A stretch of DNA of 64,000 bases from Brienomyrus brachyistius (GCF_023856365.1 NC_064536.1:37998776-38062775), one strand, 5' to 3'; shown: positions 33,527 through 44,227, numbered from the stretch's first letter. Program-made: numbers and translations. The notes: a model not told the origin generated them from the letters alone.

Positions 33527-35140
33527 TCAAACCAGGAAAGGGGACACAGCGGGAACAGAAGGAACAAAAGGACCGGGAGTGAACGAAGGGAACAGAGAAG
33601 GACAAGGAGCAGAGACGGGAGGAACAAAGCGAGGGGGAGCAGAGACAGGTGGGACCAAGAAAGGGGAAGCAAACGAAGGAGGGACCAGGGCAGGAGAGAA
33701 GGGAGAGAAGGCGGGGGAACAAAGGGGAGCCTGTGGGAGCCCCAGCGGGCGACGGGCGGCAGCCGGAGGGGCCACAGGCGGCCGGGAGGCCGGAGGGGAC
33801 CGAGAAGGGGCAGAGGAGACAGGGCGAGGGACCCGCGGAGGGGCCAGGGAGGGAGCAGGAGGGAGCACCGGGGAAGGGGACGAGGGAGCTGGAAGGGGCC
33901 AGGGCGAAGGCAAGGCGAGGGGGGGAGCCGCCGTAGGCGGCGACGTCCTCCGACGGGCCGAAGGTGGGGGCCCCGCAGGCGACCGAGGAGCCGCCGTCGG
34001 GGAGCCCCCCGGCGACCGACCAGGCACCGGAGGGGGGAGCGAGGCAGGGCGACGAGGCACCGGAGAGGGACCCGCAGGCGACAGCCGACCCGAAGGGCCA
34101 GGACTCGCAGGCGCCAACCGAGCCCCAGCGCAGGCGAGGCAGGGCGAGCCAGGGGGCAGGGCGGGCGGGACCCCAGCCCTGCGTCTGTGTCCCCTCCCTT
34201 TACGGGACACAGACATGATGACCCCAGGTCGGGGTCGAGTTCGCCGGGGCCAGGGAGAAACAGTCACAAGTTCTGTCCCCGAGGGGTCCCATTCCAGCTC
34301 CTCTACCTCCGAAGAGGGAGGAGCCAAGATGGAGTCGTCCGGGACCACCTCGGGGACTAGGGTGAAAGGGACAGGAGCTGGGGCTGCTGCAGGCGGAGGG
34401 GTGCCTCTGGAGCTGCGGCAGCGCGGTCAGGACTTGGAGCGCGGTCAGGACTTGGAGCGCGGTCAGGACTTGGAGCGTGGTCAGGACTTGGATGTGGCTG
34501 CAGTGGGGGCGCCGGCCCGGGAGCTGCAGGTGGTTGCAGTGGGGGCGCCGGCCCGGGAGCTGCAGGTGACTGCAGTGGGGGCGCCGGCCCGGGAGCTGCA
34601 GGTGGCTGCAGTGGGGGCGCCAACCCGGGAGCTGCAGGAGGCGAAGGCGGCTGCGCAGGCAGCGGCGGCAGCGAAGGCGGCTGCGCAGGCAGCGGCGGCA
34701 GCGAAGGCGGCTGCGCAGGCAGCGGCGGCAGCGAAGGCGGCTGCGCCGGCAGTGGCGGCAGCACGGGAGCGGGGTCCGCCGGCAGCAACGGAGGGAGGTC
34801 CTCTGTACCGGCGATCGCTGGTCTCATTCGTCTCCCTCGCTGGCGCCTGGCGGTGGCGGGAGGCGGCGCGACGTCCGTAAAAACGGACGGCGGAAGAAAG
34901 GCCTCCGGCTCCGGGTAAGGGTAGAGGAAGAGCTCCTCGTCCTCGTCCTCACTGGAGAACCAGTACTTCCACACGGGATCGGGGTCGCGTGTGGTCAGCC
35001 TCCGGGCTGGAGGTAGGGCGGGGTACTTCCCTCTCGTCCTCCGTCGGGAGCCAAAGCCTGGAGAGCGAGCAGGCGCCGAGATAGATCGGCTCTTCTGGGA
35101 GCCTCTTCCTCCCTCTCCGCTTCTTTTTGGGGTCCGTCAT
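33527..35140 (-). pseudogene. Proline-rich ORF of LTR element copy A (frameshifted)
   Basis: Starts MTDPKKKRRGRKR, a basic cluster like a nuclear localisation signal, then KYWFSSEDEDEE, an acidic patch, then long Pro/Ala/Leu-rich repeats and a conserved EVEELEWDPSG block near the middle. Compared with the unit 3 copy there is one additional G near 35020 that breaks the frame between the N-terminal part and the acidic patch, and a second frame change near 34360. It occupies the Gag position, but no CA or CCHC motif is visible. Function unknown. Confidence 0.6.
34425..34745. repeat. Short coding tandem repeats in the LTR element
   Basis: Three consecutive arrays: 18-bp units (GCGCGGTCAGGACTTGGA) about 4 times, 36-bp units (GCAGTGGGGGCGCC...) 4 times, and 30-bp units (GCGAAGGCGGCTGCGCAGGC...) 3-4 times. 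All are multiples of three. The last array has one unit more than the same element in unit 3. Confidence 0.8.
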
Positions 35141-35901
35141 TCTGTCACGGGAGACGGCAGAGATCGCGGGCAGAGCGGCGATCGTGCGGGCAGGAAGTAG
35201 GCAAGGCAAACAGAGTACGGGGTATACGGGGATTTAATGAAGGCAAGGCAGGACAGGACATGGGCATCGACAACATCAATGACGGACAAAGGACTCGGGT
35301 AAGACACGGACTGAAATACACAGGACTGAGCAAATGAACTAGATACAGCTGGGTACAATCGGGAGAAAACACGTGGGTAATCAGGGGGCGTGGCACACAG
35401 GAGGAGCCGACGAGCAGGGCATGACACCTTGGTTTGTTAATTTTATTTTGATTGTGATTTTGTATTTATCTTGGGGGCGGTTATGCAGGCCTAGCGGGGT
35501 AATGGAAAGCGGCGGTACCCTACTAACCTGGTGTTTTGTTCCCTCATCTGTGTTTCAGGGCTAGTAGCCTTGCGCCGCACCCGCCTGGTGTGTGGTGGAC
35601 GTCACCCGTGTGCGTGTGCTGTAAAGTCACCGGTGTTGGTGTATTACGCCGTGTGCGGGGTCGATGGCAGGGATTGGGCGCTTACAGGGTTTTAGATTTA
35701 TGGTGTGGACTACTGAACCTTTTCATTGAATATAATAAAACAATAACTTTTACTGGCTCGCGTCTCTGGCCCTTTCCGGTGATTCGAACCTGTGTGCTGT
35801 TCTGAGGGTTGGGGTGTTAGGGTCCCCAGGGCAGTGTCCCTGGGGTGGCGTAGTCGGCTACTCATAGGAAAAAAAGGGGTATTGTAGATCGCTAGGCCAC
35901 A

Positions 35902-36325
35902 CCTGCACTCGCAGGTGTTCGGGAAAAACAATGAAAACCCAAAGGAAACATTTCAGGCCCGAACAGATTTGGCGAATTGCCTGGCAAACTGCACTCTTTG
36001 ATGTATTTTCTGCATCACATACAGTATACAAAAAACTGCCGCTTCCAAAATATCTCAATGAAATGCACATTGTCTGTGTGGCTGTGAGAGCCTGACTTGG
36101 CCTAGTTGGACTCCTACTATACGGAGCCAATAAATCTTTAAGATTTAATATTCCATCTCGGCTGAAGAGGTATCTTTTGAAAACAAAATAATCCAGCAAT
36201 AATAAAGGATCTTTCCGATTGCACAAAACCCTCTCAATTTGAAATTCCATTCTTATTATTTGTGCACCGATTGCAATTGTTCGCTCATCCTTGAATGGTG
36301 AGGCCATGACTGAACGGATTTCCAT
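35902..36325 (-). pseudogene. HARBI1-like transposase, N-terminal half (unit 2)
   Basis: Open from the ATG at 36325: IGAQIIRMEFQIERVL, FKRYLFSRDGILNLKDLLAPY, LTATQTMCISLRYFGSGSFL, DAENTSKSAVCQAIRQIC, then FIVFPEHLRVQ, where the LTR-like insertion cuts it. The frame resumes at 32406 (AIKEAFYAITGN) up to the SINE. Missing all catalytic residues. Confidence 0.8.
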
Positions 36326-37998
36326 GCACGGACACTGATTAAGTGTGTGAGATAATCATTGTTTACATAGAACATACCTGTGGCCTGTACTACAAAGCGG
36401 GCTTACTGGCTTATCGGGGTAACCTGTCAGATTGGCCTGTACTACGAAGCGGGGTAACTGGCTTATCGGGGTAACTTTGCAAGTAACTTGATGACGTGTG
36501 GTGTAACTTCGCGATTAACTCGTACTACGAAAGGTGGGTAGGATTTAGTCGAGACATGTTGCTATAGCAATTTACGCTCCGAGCAGTTTTTGTTCTTGGT
36601 TAAGTCAACGTTTCCGCATAGCCAGCCCTATATGAGCACCGCCCCTCCCACTAAAATTTCTCCGAAGAAAATGCTGGCATTCCTGGATGATCCATACGAC
36701 TTTAGCAAGCGAATCGTGAGGGGCTCTCTCTGTCAATATGCATGAAATGGAGCAATGGCATATAATCTGCATACATTGTATTAATTAATAACTGTTAGAG
36801 GGAAAGTTATTCTGAAAACCCAAGAGGTGTGCATTGTTCCCTGTTGTCCACCGATCAAAGCACACTTCACTAGATGTGCCTGTCTTGTCTAGTTTTAACC
36901 CATTCATGTATTGTCCCATTGCACATTATACAGATACATTCAAACAATCAAAAATGTAATAAAATTCGTACATAAAGCAATCTGGGAAACAAAGGCATGT
37001 ACAACAGTGGCCATGAGCCCAAAATGCTAAACCACCATGTCATCATAGCTGAAAGAACCTGTAATATTAGCTAATAACACAATTTGGCACAGATCACGAA
37101 ATGGTTTGAGGCGCAAAACTAATCAGTGTGCATCAATGTCTGTGTACTGGACATCACAATTCTGTCATTAAAAAATGCCCCACCTTACTTCCATTAAAAG
37201 TTATTTAAACTTGAAAACTGAATATGGAATATGATGCTAACTTAACCCTGGTGACCGGTTCCTAGTCATTTTTTCACTACACATATGCTTCTGTTTTGTC
37301 CTGTTGTAAATCATTTGTTTGTTAAACAATGGCTCACCTAGCTTCTATTAAGTGTAATATGAACAGACACCTTTTTCTTATTAGCTGTAAAACATAGAAA
37401 CACACTATTAAGTGGGGGCTATATACAGCAAATTCTTCATAATGAGTAGAAATACAAATACATAGCCCTTTCACTTGACATGATTTTATATTTCATCTTG
37501 ACTTGCTGCCACATACGCTTCCCATTACTATTGCATTCGAAATCGGATCAGTTAAGTTATTGTTAACATTAGGTTTACATTATGAGTAACATCACAGTAA
37601 TGGAACTTTAGGGAGCATTACATTACTTAACAGCAAATAATACGTAACTTCTGAATTGTGTCGCATCTGTGAGCCTTTGTATTTATTAACAGTAATTCAA
37701 TTCTTTTCAGACAACACTTCATAGTCTAATACTCGGTTGTGAGATATTTTAGACCACGTTTTATAACCATGAAAATGTACTTTTCGGCAATATGTTGCTA
37801 ACAAGCCTGCCTGCTTTTCTTGGCTGCAGTGGTATTGGACTTTCTTTGCAACGTTGATTTAAACTCCTCATATCCCCACATAATTAGCATTCAGTTTTCC
37901 TCTGTGAAATATGGAGATTGCGCCATGTGTCATTGACTTGCGCTGCCGAATGTGCTCCATTTATGTGTACGCACACAAACTCCAATACAGTTAACACC

Positions 37999-38333
37999 AT
38001 CCATCCATCCATTTTCCAAACCGCTTATCCTACTGGGTCGCGGGGGGTCCGGAGCCTATCCAGGAAGCAATGGGCACGAGGCAGAGAACAACCCAGGATC
38101 AGGGGCCAGCCCATCACAGGGCACACTCACACACCAGTCACACCTATGAGCAATTTTGCAACTGTAATTAGCCTTTGGACTGTGGGGGGAAACCGGAGTA
38201 CCCGGAGGAAACCCCCCGACAACATGGGGAGAACAAGCAAACTCCACACACATGTAACCCAGGCGGAGACTCGAACCCGGGTCCCAGAGGTGTGAGGCAA
38301 CAGTGCTAACCACTGCACCACCATGCCGCCCCG
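37999..38333 (-). mobile_element. tRNA-headed SINE with 11-bp target duplication (unit 2 only)
   Basis: Flanked by CAGTTAACACC at 37988-37998 and 38334-38344. Minus orientation, tail (ATGG)n at the left. Nested in the terminal-repeat element. Confidence 0.88.
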
Positions 38334-38464
38334 CAGTTAACACCAATTTAACAAATCAACTTCTTAACTGGCGTCGTAGTACTGATTAGCACCGACTGAG
38401 ACAACCCGATTTTGTCAACTCAGCGTTCGCAAATTAATTCCAGGTTAAATCTGATTTGGTTAAA

Positions 38465-39947
38465 CCCCCTTTGTAGTACAGGCCACGGGCCAATCCGACA
38501 AGTTACCCAGATAAGCCAGAAAGCCCGCTTCGTAGAACAGGCCAATCCGACAAGTTACTCCGATAAGCCAGTAACCCCGCTTCGTAGAACAGGCCAATCC
38601 AACAAGTTACCCCGATAAGCCAGTAACCCCGCTTCGTAGTACAGGCTAATCCGACAACTTACCCAGATAATCCAGTAACCCCACATCGTAGTACAGGCCA
38701 ATCTGACAAGTTACCCAGACAAGCCAGTAACTCCGCTTCGTAGTACAGGCCAATCCGACAAGTTACTCTGATAAGCCAGTAACCCCGCTTCGTAGTACAG
38801 CCCAATCCGACAAGTTACCCCGATAAGCCAGTAACCCCGCTTCGTAGTACAGGCCAATCCGACAAGTTTCCCCGATAAGCCAGTAACCCCGCTTCGTAGT
38901 ACAGGCCAATCCGACAAGTTACCCCGATAAGCCAGTAACCCCGCTTCGTAGTACAGGCCAATCCGACAAGTTACCCAGATAAGCCAGTAACCCCGCTTCG
39001 TAGTACAGGCCAATCCGACAAGTTACTCTGATAAGCCAGTAACCCCGCTTCATAGTACAGGCCAATCCGACAAGTTACCCCGATAAGCCAGTAACCCTGC
39101 TTCGTAGTACAGGCTAATCCGACAACTTACCCAGATAATCCAGTAACCCCACATCGTAGTACAGGCCAATCTGACAAGTTACCCAGACAAGCCAGTAACT
39201 CCGCTTCGTAGTACAGGCCAATCCGACAAGTTACTCTGATAAGCCAGTAACCCCGCTTCGTAGTACAGCCCAATCCGACAAGTTACCCCGATAAGCCAGT
39301 AACCCCGCTTCGTAGTACAGGCCAATCCGACAAGTTTCCCCGATAAGCCAGTAACCCCGCTTCGTAGTACAGGCCAATCCGACAAGTTACCCCGATAAGC
39401 CAGTAACCCCGCTTCGTAGTACAGGCCAATCCGACAAGTTACCCAGATAAGCCAGTAACCCCGCTTCGTAGTACAGGCCAATCCGACAAGTTACTCTGAT
39501 AAGCCAGTAACCCCGCTTCATAGTACAGGCCAATCCGACAAGTTACCCCGATAAGCCAGTAACCCCGCTTCGTAGTACAGGCCAATCCGACAAGTTACCC
39601 AGATAAGCCAGTAACCCCGCTTCGTAGTACAGGCCAATCCGACAAGTTACTCTGATAAGCCAGTAACCCCGCTTCATAGTACAGGCCAATCCGACAAGTT
39701 ACCCCGATAAGCCAGAAACCCCGCTTCGTAGTACAGGCCAATCCGACAAGTTACCCCGATAAGCCAGAAACCCCGCTTCGTAGTACAGGCCAATCCGACA
39801 AGTTACCTCGATAAGCCAGAAACCCCGCTTCGTAGTACAGGCCAATCCGACAAGTTACCCCGATAAGCCAGAAACCCCGCTTCGTAGTACAGGCCAATCC
39901 GACAAGTTACCCCGATAAGCCAGAAACCCCGCTTCGTAGTACAGGCC
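38465..39947. repeat. 52-bp minisatellite, ~28 copies, with 468-bp higher-order repeat
   Basis: Head-to-tail units of 52 bp containing CAATCCGACAAGTTACCCC and CCCCGCTTCGTAGTAC. The block at about 38641-39108 is repeated almost exactly at 39109-39576, so nine monomers were duplicated together. The last five monomers share a CAGAAACCCC variant. The monomer equals the terminal sequence of the surrounding element. Confidence 0.92.
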
Positions 39948-39992
39948 GCCGATCGCAATTAAAGCTTGAGTCACTTCATTTTACACACATCC

Positions 39993-40079
39993 TGTCCTGC
40001 CCAGATTTTTCTTAATCGTTCCCCGACTCTCCGTCTTCCTGCTCCTGCTTCCCTGCTCCGATTCACGACATCTGTGACG
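39993..40079 (+). mobile_element. Solo LTR remnant, internally deleted (unit 2)
   Basis: Counterpart of 13356-13618 lacking about 175 bp in the middle. Confidence 0.5.
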
Positions 40080-40379
40080 TAATAAGTAAACTGGAAAAAG
40101 CCAAGCTGAATGGAAGCATATTGCCACCTATTGTAGCAGAGTCAAACATACTTCGGTCAATAAATCTATTCCCCTCCCGTGCATGTATACTGGGAGAAGG
40201 ACAGTAGCCTGATTGAATGGCATATTCAGGCTATAACTGTAGCTCAGCTTAGCTGTGCATGTTAATGTACTGTCTGGTAGCTGTTCACGCCAACTGGAAC
40301 AACTTAGCAGTGATGGGTTACTCTTGTTTGGCCAGCCCTTCAGTGTAATGTCATACACCCTGGACAAGGTAGGGTCATA

Positions 40380-40604
40380 ACCTGTCTCAATCGCAGATAC
40401 GTCACTGGCAATGGATCAATGGTAAGTAATTCTAATCTCATGAAGCACGTCTCATCATCACATGCTTCTACAAAACTAGTGACCAAGAATGCCGGTGTTG
40501 ATAGTAGCACAAACCCAAGTCCAACTAACATGAGCTCCACTGACAAAGAAGGAGACGGAGCCGCGCCATCCAAGCAGTCTAAGCTTGATTTTTCTGCTCC
40601 CTGA
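40380..40604 (+). pseudogene. BED-finger remnant of a ZBED/hAT element (unit 2)
   Basis: Open 61-residue frame SNSNLMKHVSSSHAS...KLDFSAP. Counterpart of 13950-14152. Confidence 0.5.
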
Positions 40605-40950
40605 AATTTGTGACACAGACTGAACTAAACAGACCAGTTAGCCATGTATGTTGTTGTGAACATGCTGTCGTTATAGATAGTTGAGTCAGATTCCTTCAGA
40701 GATCTCATTGGTAAAATACCTGTTAGAGGAGGGGTAGTCCCACCATGCAGACACTGAGTATGCTAAAATGAATGTCGAGCTCAAACGCTCATTTTAAAAA
40801 CATCGGCCGACATTTTCAATTTTTTTGTTAGGTGATTTAACAAAAACAAGTGTGTCATTGTCGTTTCAGAATATGGCTTCCAATTTCCTGTCACACGTCT
40901 GGTTTTGTCACAATTTATAATTATAGTTCAACATAAAATATTGCATTACA

Positions 40951-41500
40951 TTAAATAAACTGTTTATCATGTCTTTGCTGGTCACTCAGCACTGCGAAAC
41001 TGTTTCCGGAATGATTTTCTTTTGTATGAAGCATCAGGATTTTGTCTATACTGCACAAACTCCAACAATAATCAGCCATCATATTTACACTCCAACATCT
41101 TTGGTATCTTTGCTTAATTTCACTACTATCTTGGTGAAATCTCTCAACTTGCTCCTCACTATACTCACCCAAATTTTCAGGAAAGTAATCAAGGTGTGAG
41201 ACTAGGAAATGCATCTGGACACTCATTCTACATCCAAGATCTTGAAAACGACATATCATATCCTTGACGTGAACCTCATAGTCAAATAAATTCTTGTTTC
41301 CGAGAAATCCATCAATGACTTTACGGAATTCTTCCCAGACTTGCCTCTCCACTGTCACCATTTTGGCTGCAAATACACTGTCCTTCAGCAACCTTCTAAT
41401 CTGTGGTCCAACAAAAATTCCACCTTTTAATTTAGCATCACTGATTTCTGTAAATCCACTGACTAGGCACTGAAAAGCTTCACTTTCCTTATCTAACGCT
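40951..41500 (-). pseudogene. Transposon-derived uncharacterised protein fragment (unit 2)
   Basis: Open from upstream of the first Met (VKALDKESEAFQCLV) through IFVGPQIRRLLKD, LDYFPENLGEYSEEQVERFH and MMADYCWSL to a stop at 40951. Retains the two residues (GE) lost in unit 1 but has other substitutions. No intron or promoter seen. Confidence 0.58.
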
Positions 41501-41649
41501 TTAACAAAGTTTAAGGTTGGCGTTAGTGGACCAGCAACAGCATACCTGTAACTTTACATAATTGCAAGCTGCCTGTAAACCCTGCTGACTAGTTTGTACA
41601 AAAAATGAGTCGTTGACAGGTTACTGGTGATTTTAAATGACTGGTATCA

Positions 41650-43161
41650 AAATGACATTATTAGGTACACAATGCATTATATATGAAACAGAAAAACCAG
41701 ACGTGCTGGAGAAAAATGTTTGCTTATGAAGGATATTTGAAAAATGACATTTGATATTATTCACCAAATTTGATCTCGGCTAATGTAATTGAACATGGTG
41801 TTGAATTTAAGTTTCTATAGGGGGGGGGGAGGGGGGATCCAAAATCTTTGACATATTCAAACATACAAAAAATGTTACGCAATAGTTACTTTACCTTATG
41901 GGAAAATTCTGAGAAATAGCCTGTCAAGCATGGGTTATACGTATAGGCAAATATAGCATGGATTTCAAAGTGCATTTTCTTGAAAACGGCACAGTAGATG
42001 TTAAATTTTGTCTGAAAATAGCTTAGGATCTTGCCTGTCAGAAAGTATAAGACTTGTTTATCTAGTTTACTTTCCTAAATGCTAGCTAATATAATGTCTA
42101 TGCATACACCACATATTTAAAGCTCGGACAGCTTGACCGGCCATCTGACCAAAGTTGACAACCCTGATTTTATGTCAAAAACAGTAATCACTGACTAATT
42201 AGTAGCATAAGAAGAACCTTTTTTTACAATAGGCAGTTGACTAGTCATTGTCCTGCCCTGGCTGTTCCCCTGAACACTGTGCGGACCGGGTTGAGTAACT
42301 GTAGCTACATCAGCGATTCGACAAGGATCGGCAGACAGTCTGTGACTCCTTGTGTTAATCCATTCATATTAGCCATTTTATTGTTGCATATTACATGCAG
42401 GCAACCCAGTGTGTCTGATCTGAACTATCAGGCACAGTGTTATTCTGGGGAAAATGGCATGGGAACATAGCGTACAAATGGAGAGAATCAGCGCTGAGAT
42501 CTTTCATTGGCTTGGCTTAAAAATACAAAAATGTAATGAAAAAAATTGCGACACTAATGAGTACATACAACAGTAAAAGTATTAGGCCAGGAGTTATTTG
42601 TATATTTATTACATTTAAATACAAGTTAAACGTAATTACACGTGTCTGCAAAATCAAAGCCAGTGCTATACTTTCTGGGCACAGCAAAGTACTACCCCAT
42701 TCCCCCAAGGGTGCTCCTCTCCTTACTCAGCCAAAGACGAAAAGCATTTTGGGACTTGGCAAAAGACGAAATGCATTTTGTGGCGCATTTCGTGAATCAG
42801 CAAAAGACAAAATCCATTTTCTGATTCGATAAAATCAATTTCGCCCACAAAATGACTGTGCATCATTCACAAAATGCATTTCGACCACAAAATGTCTTTC
42901 TTCTGTTGACGAAATGCAAAGTGCTGATATCAATTCTGTGAACAAAATGAAACATTCCTTTTTGATTTCTGTGCATGAAAGAAAGTGAAGTCTTTTTGCT
43001 CTTGTGGACAGAATGCTGGAAGGAATTACTTGATTTCCTCATTAAATGATGCTTTTTGTGGCTGAGAATGTATTTTACACGAAAATGAGGGCTTGACACT
43101 TGGTGCCCCATAGTTGCACATTTACCATAATTTGCCGTTGAATTGAATTAAATTAAATTAC
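41650..43161. other. Intronic stretch (unit 2), G-run and ACAAAATG-rich block
   Basis: Counterpart of 15540-17025 but with the empty LTR site near 41671. No exon recognised. Confidence 0.45.
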
Positions 43162-43512
43162 CTGTGAATTTCAGCTTTGTACAGTTTCCAAACTTTAGAT
43201 CACTGCTTTGGATGCAGCAATAGATCAGCAGATCTGCTGCAGTGATGTTCTTCAGCTGCAGACTGTGTGTGTTAGAGTCAGAAACAGGAACCAGCCTCCC
43301 TCTGTATTCATCTCCGATGTTATCAAGATTCAGATCATATCCAGAGCTGAACCTCAGGTCCATGACTCTGACTGGTATGTCGTCTGACTGCAGGGAAAAC
43401 CAGGAAAGCTCCGTATTTACAGGTATCCCACAAGGCAGAGTGGCTGCTCCTCCAGGCTGGACCTCTCTCACCACCACCTCCTCAGCCTGGGTCACTAGAG
43501 CAGCACTGCAAC
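43162..43512 (-). CDS. Gene 3 exon 2: V-set Ig domain
   Basis: 351 bases, phase 1-1, same splice signals as gene 2. TLPC, LSWF, KNIT, D-L-L-I-Y-C-C and FGNCTKLKF all conserved. Against gene 2 I count 12 base changes that alter amino acids and 2 silent ones; changed positions include EVVVREV, PVNTE, SDDIP, GYDLN, NIGDE and ITAAD. Confidence 0.9.
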
Positions 43513-44202
43513 CTGGAGACACAGAAAACAGAGTAAATATGATATTAATAAAAGCTGAATTAAGCTATAAAGTGTTGAGGTAATAATAAACAGGCTTCTG
43601 CATTAAGATATTTAAAATAGTGCCCTGCATCACCTGGGACATTCTTACCCTGAATCTGCAACCTCTAAAATCAAGAAAACCAGTTTGAATTGTTTGTCAT
43701 TACAAAGAAAATGGTTCACATGTTTAGTAAGAAGCTGTTTGTAAATGGACGATATGCTCTAAGATTATTTCTGTCTCACATCACATCTGTTTATAAATTC
43801 TTACAAGTGTTCTAGATTGTGTGAAAGGCTTTGTACCACATAAAACAACAGTAAGTAAGACACTTCCTTCAAAACATTAACTTGTGTTGTTGCGTTTTAT
43901 TGAAATTAAGATAATAGTCAGCATCTCTGTATTCAAACAGTCGCGTTATTCTCAGTATCACAGCCTCGGCTCTATGGCGTCATTTCTTCAGGTTACATCA
44001 TTAACGACCAATAATCATTACTGACATTATTATCAGCATTTTCAGTTTAATTTTGATTGTATTTTTTGTAATAATATTGCAGTTATGTTTGATATATTTA
44101 ATATGAACATAAACATCGATCAGAGACATATCTGAAGATACTAAACACTATAAACATTAAAATATCAAAAACACCATGAAATGTTAAATCGTTCATACTT
44201 AC

Positions 44203-44227
44203 AAAGGAATGCGAGACCGAAAAACAT
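44203..44227 (-). CDS. Gene 3 exon 1: leader
   Basis: MFFGLAFL, phase 1 donor. One replacement (Ser to Gly) against gene 2. Confidence 0.82.

Larger units (their letters stand above)
33050..35426 (-). mobile_element. Complete small LTR retroelement with proline-rich ORF (copy A, unit 2)
   Basis: Two 284-bp LTRs (33050-33333, 35143-35426) with TGTCA...TGACA ends and a perfect 5-bp duplication CCTTG (33045-33049, 35427-35431). Read on the minus strand, a G9 purine tract (33337-33345) directly precedes the 3' LTR and the ORF starts two bases after the 5' LTR. I see no tRNA primer site, protease, reverse transcriptase, RNase H or integrase. It must move using enzymes supplied by a relative. The LTRs differ at two positions by eye. 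Confidence 0.85.
32407..35901 (+). mobile_element. LTR-like insertion of ~1.1 kb, split by a nested LTR element
   Basis: Starts TGTAGCC and ends GGCCACA, with CCTG on both sides (32403-32406, 35902-35905). Unit 1 has the empty site with a single CCTG (12671-12674). Removing the nested element leaves about 1113 bp with a TATATAGAGG box near 32481 and AATAAAACAATAAC near 35739. TG...CA ends, short duplication, promoter and poly(A) signals fit a solo LTR. It cuts the HARBI1-like transposase frame. Family unknown. Confidence 0.65.
36380..39947. mobile_element. 3.6-kb terminal-repeat element with expanded end (unit 2 only)
   Basis: Left end: about two copies of a GGCCTGTACTACGAAGC...GTAACTTG sequence. 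Right end: the reverse complement of it, tandemly amplified (38465-39947). Same site as the 157-bp element of unit 1. The 1.9-kb interior has no long frame; near 36671 a short MLAFLDDPYDFSKRIVR start resembles transposase N-termini but is not continued. Superfamily uncertain. Confidence 0.55.
17058..43193. repeat. Tandem segmental duplication, unit 2
   Basis: Second copy, about 26.1 kb. It matches unit 1 over 17058-24930 and over most of 39950-43193. Relative to unit 1 it gains the HARBI1 C-half, the exon-like fragment, a LINE 3' end, the nested LTR insertion at 32407-35901 and the minisatellite element at about 36380-39947. It loses about 580 bp of Gypsy pol. The 5' boundary is drawn where it aligns with base 1 and is not a true breakpoint. 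Confidence 0.93.
30453..44227 (-). other. Receptor gene 3 locus: V-set/TM/single-ITIM receptor
   Basis: Complete five-exon gene, exons 44203-44227, 43162-43512, 31191-31364, 30663-30724 and 30453-30500. The phases join without a stop to give 219 residues. Same domain order as gene 2, but the final exon is only 15 residues with one ITIM-like motif (VNYVLV). The V-TM intron is 11.8 kb because of the nested LTR insertion and the minisatellite element. The V domain differs from that of gene 2 mainly at exposed-loop positions. Probably an inhibitory immune receptor at the cell surface; ligand unknown. Whether it is transcribed cannot be seen. Confidence 0.82.

Noticed and set aside
33488..34880. 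Long plus-strand ORFs (290 and 433 codons) in the GC-rich LTR element, and equivalents at 50971-51969 and 61447-62815
   Set aside because: They are antisense to the LTR element's own direction (purine tract, poly(A) signal and ORF start all point to the minus strand). They arise from Gly/Arg/Ala-rich repeat DNA that is open in several frames.
38465..39947. Regular 52-bp array considered as a CRISPR or as coding repeats (100-codon minus-strand ORFs)
   Set aside because: Monomers are contiguous without unique spacers, the setting is eukaryotic, and the ORFs are just the repeat read through because the array happens to lack stops in one frame.
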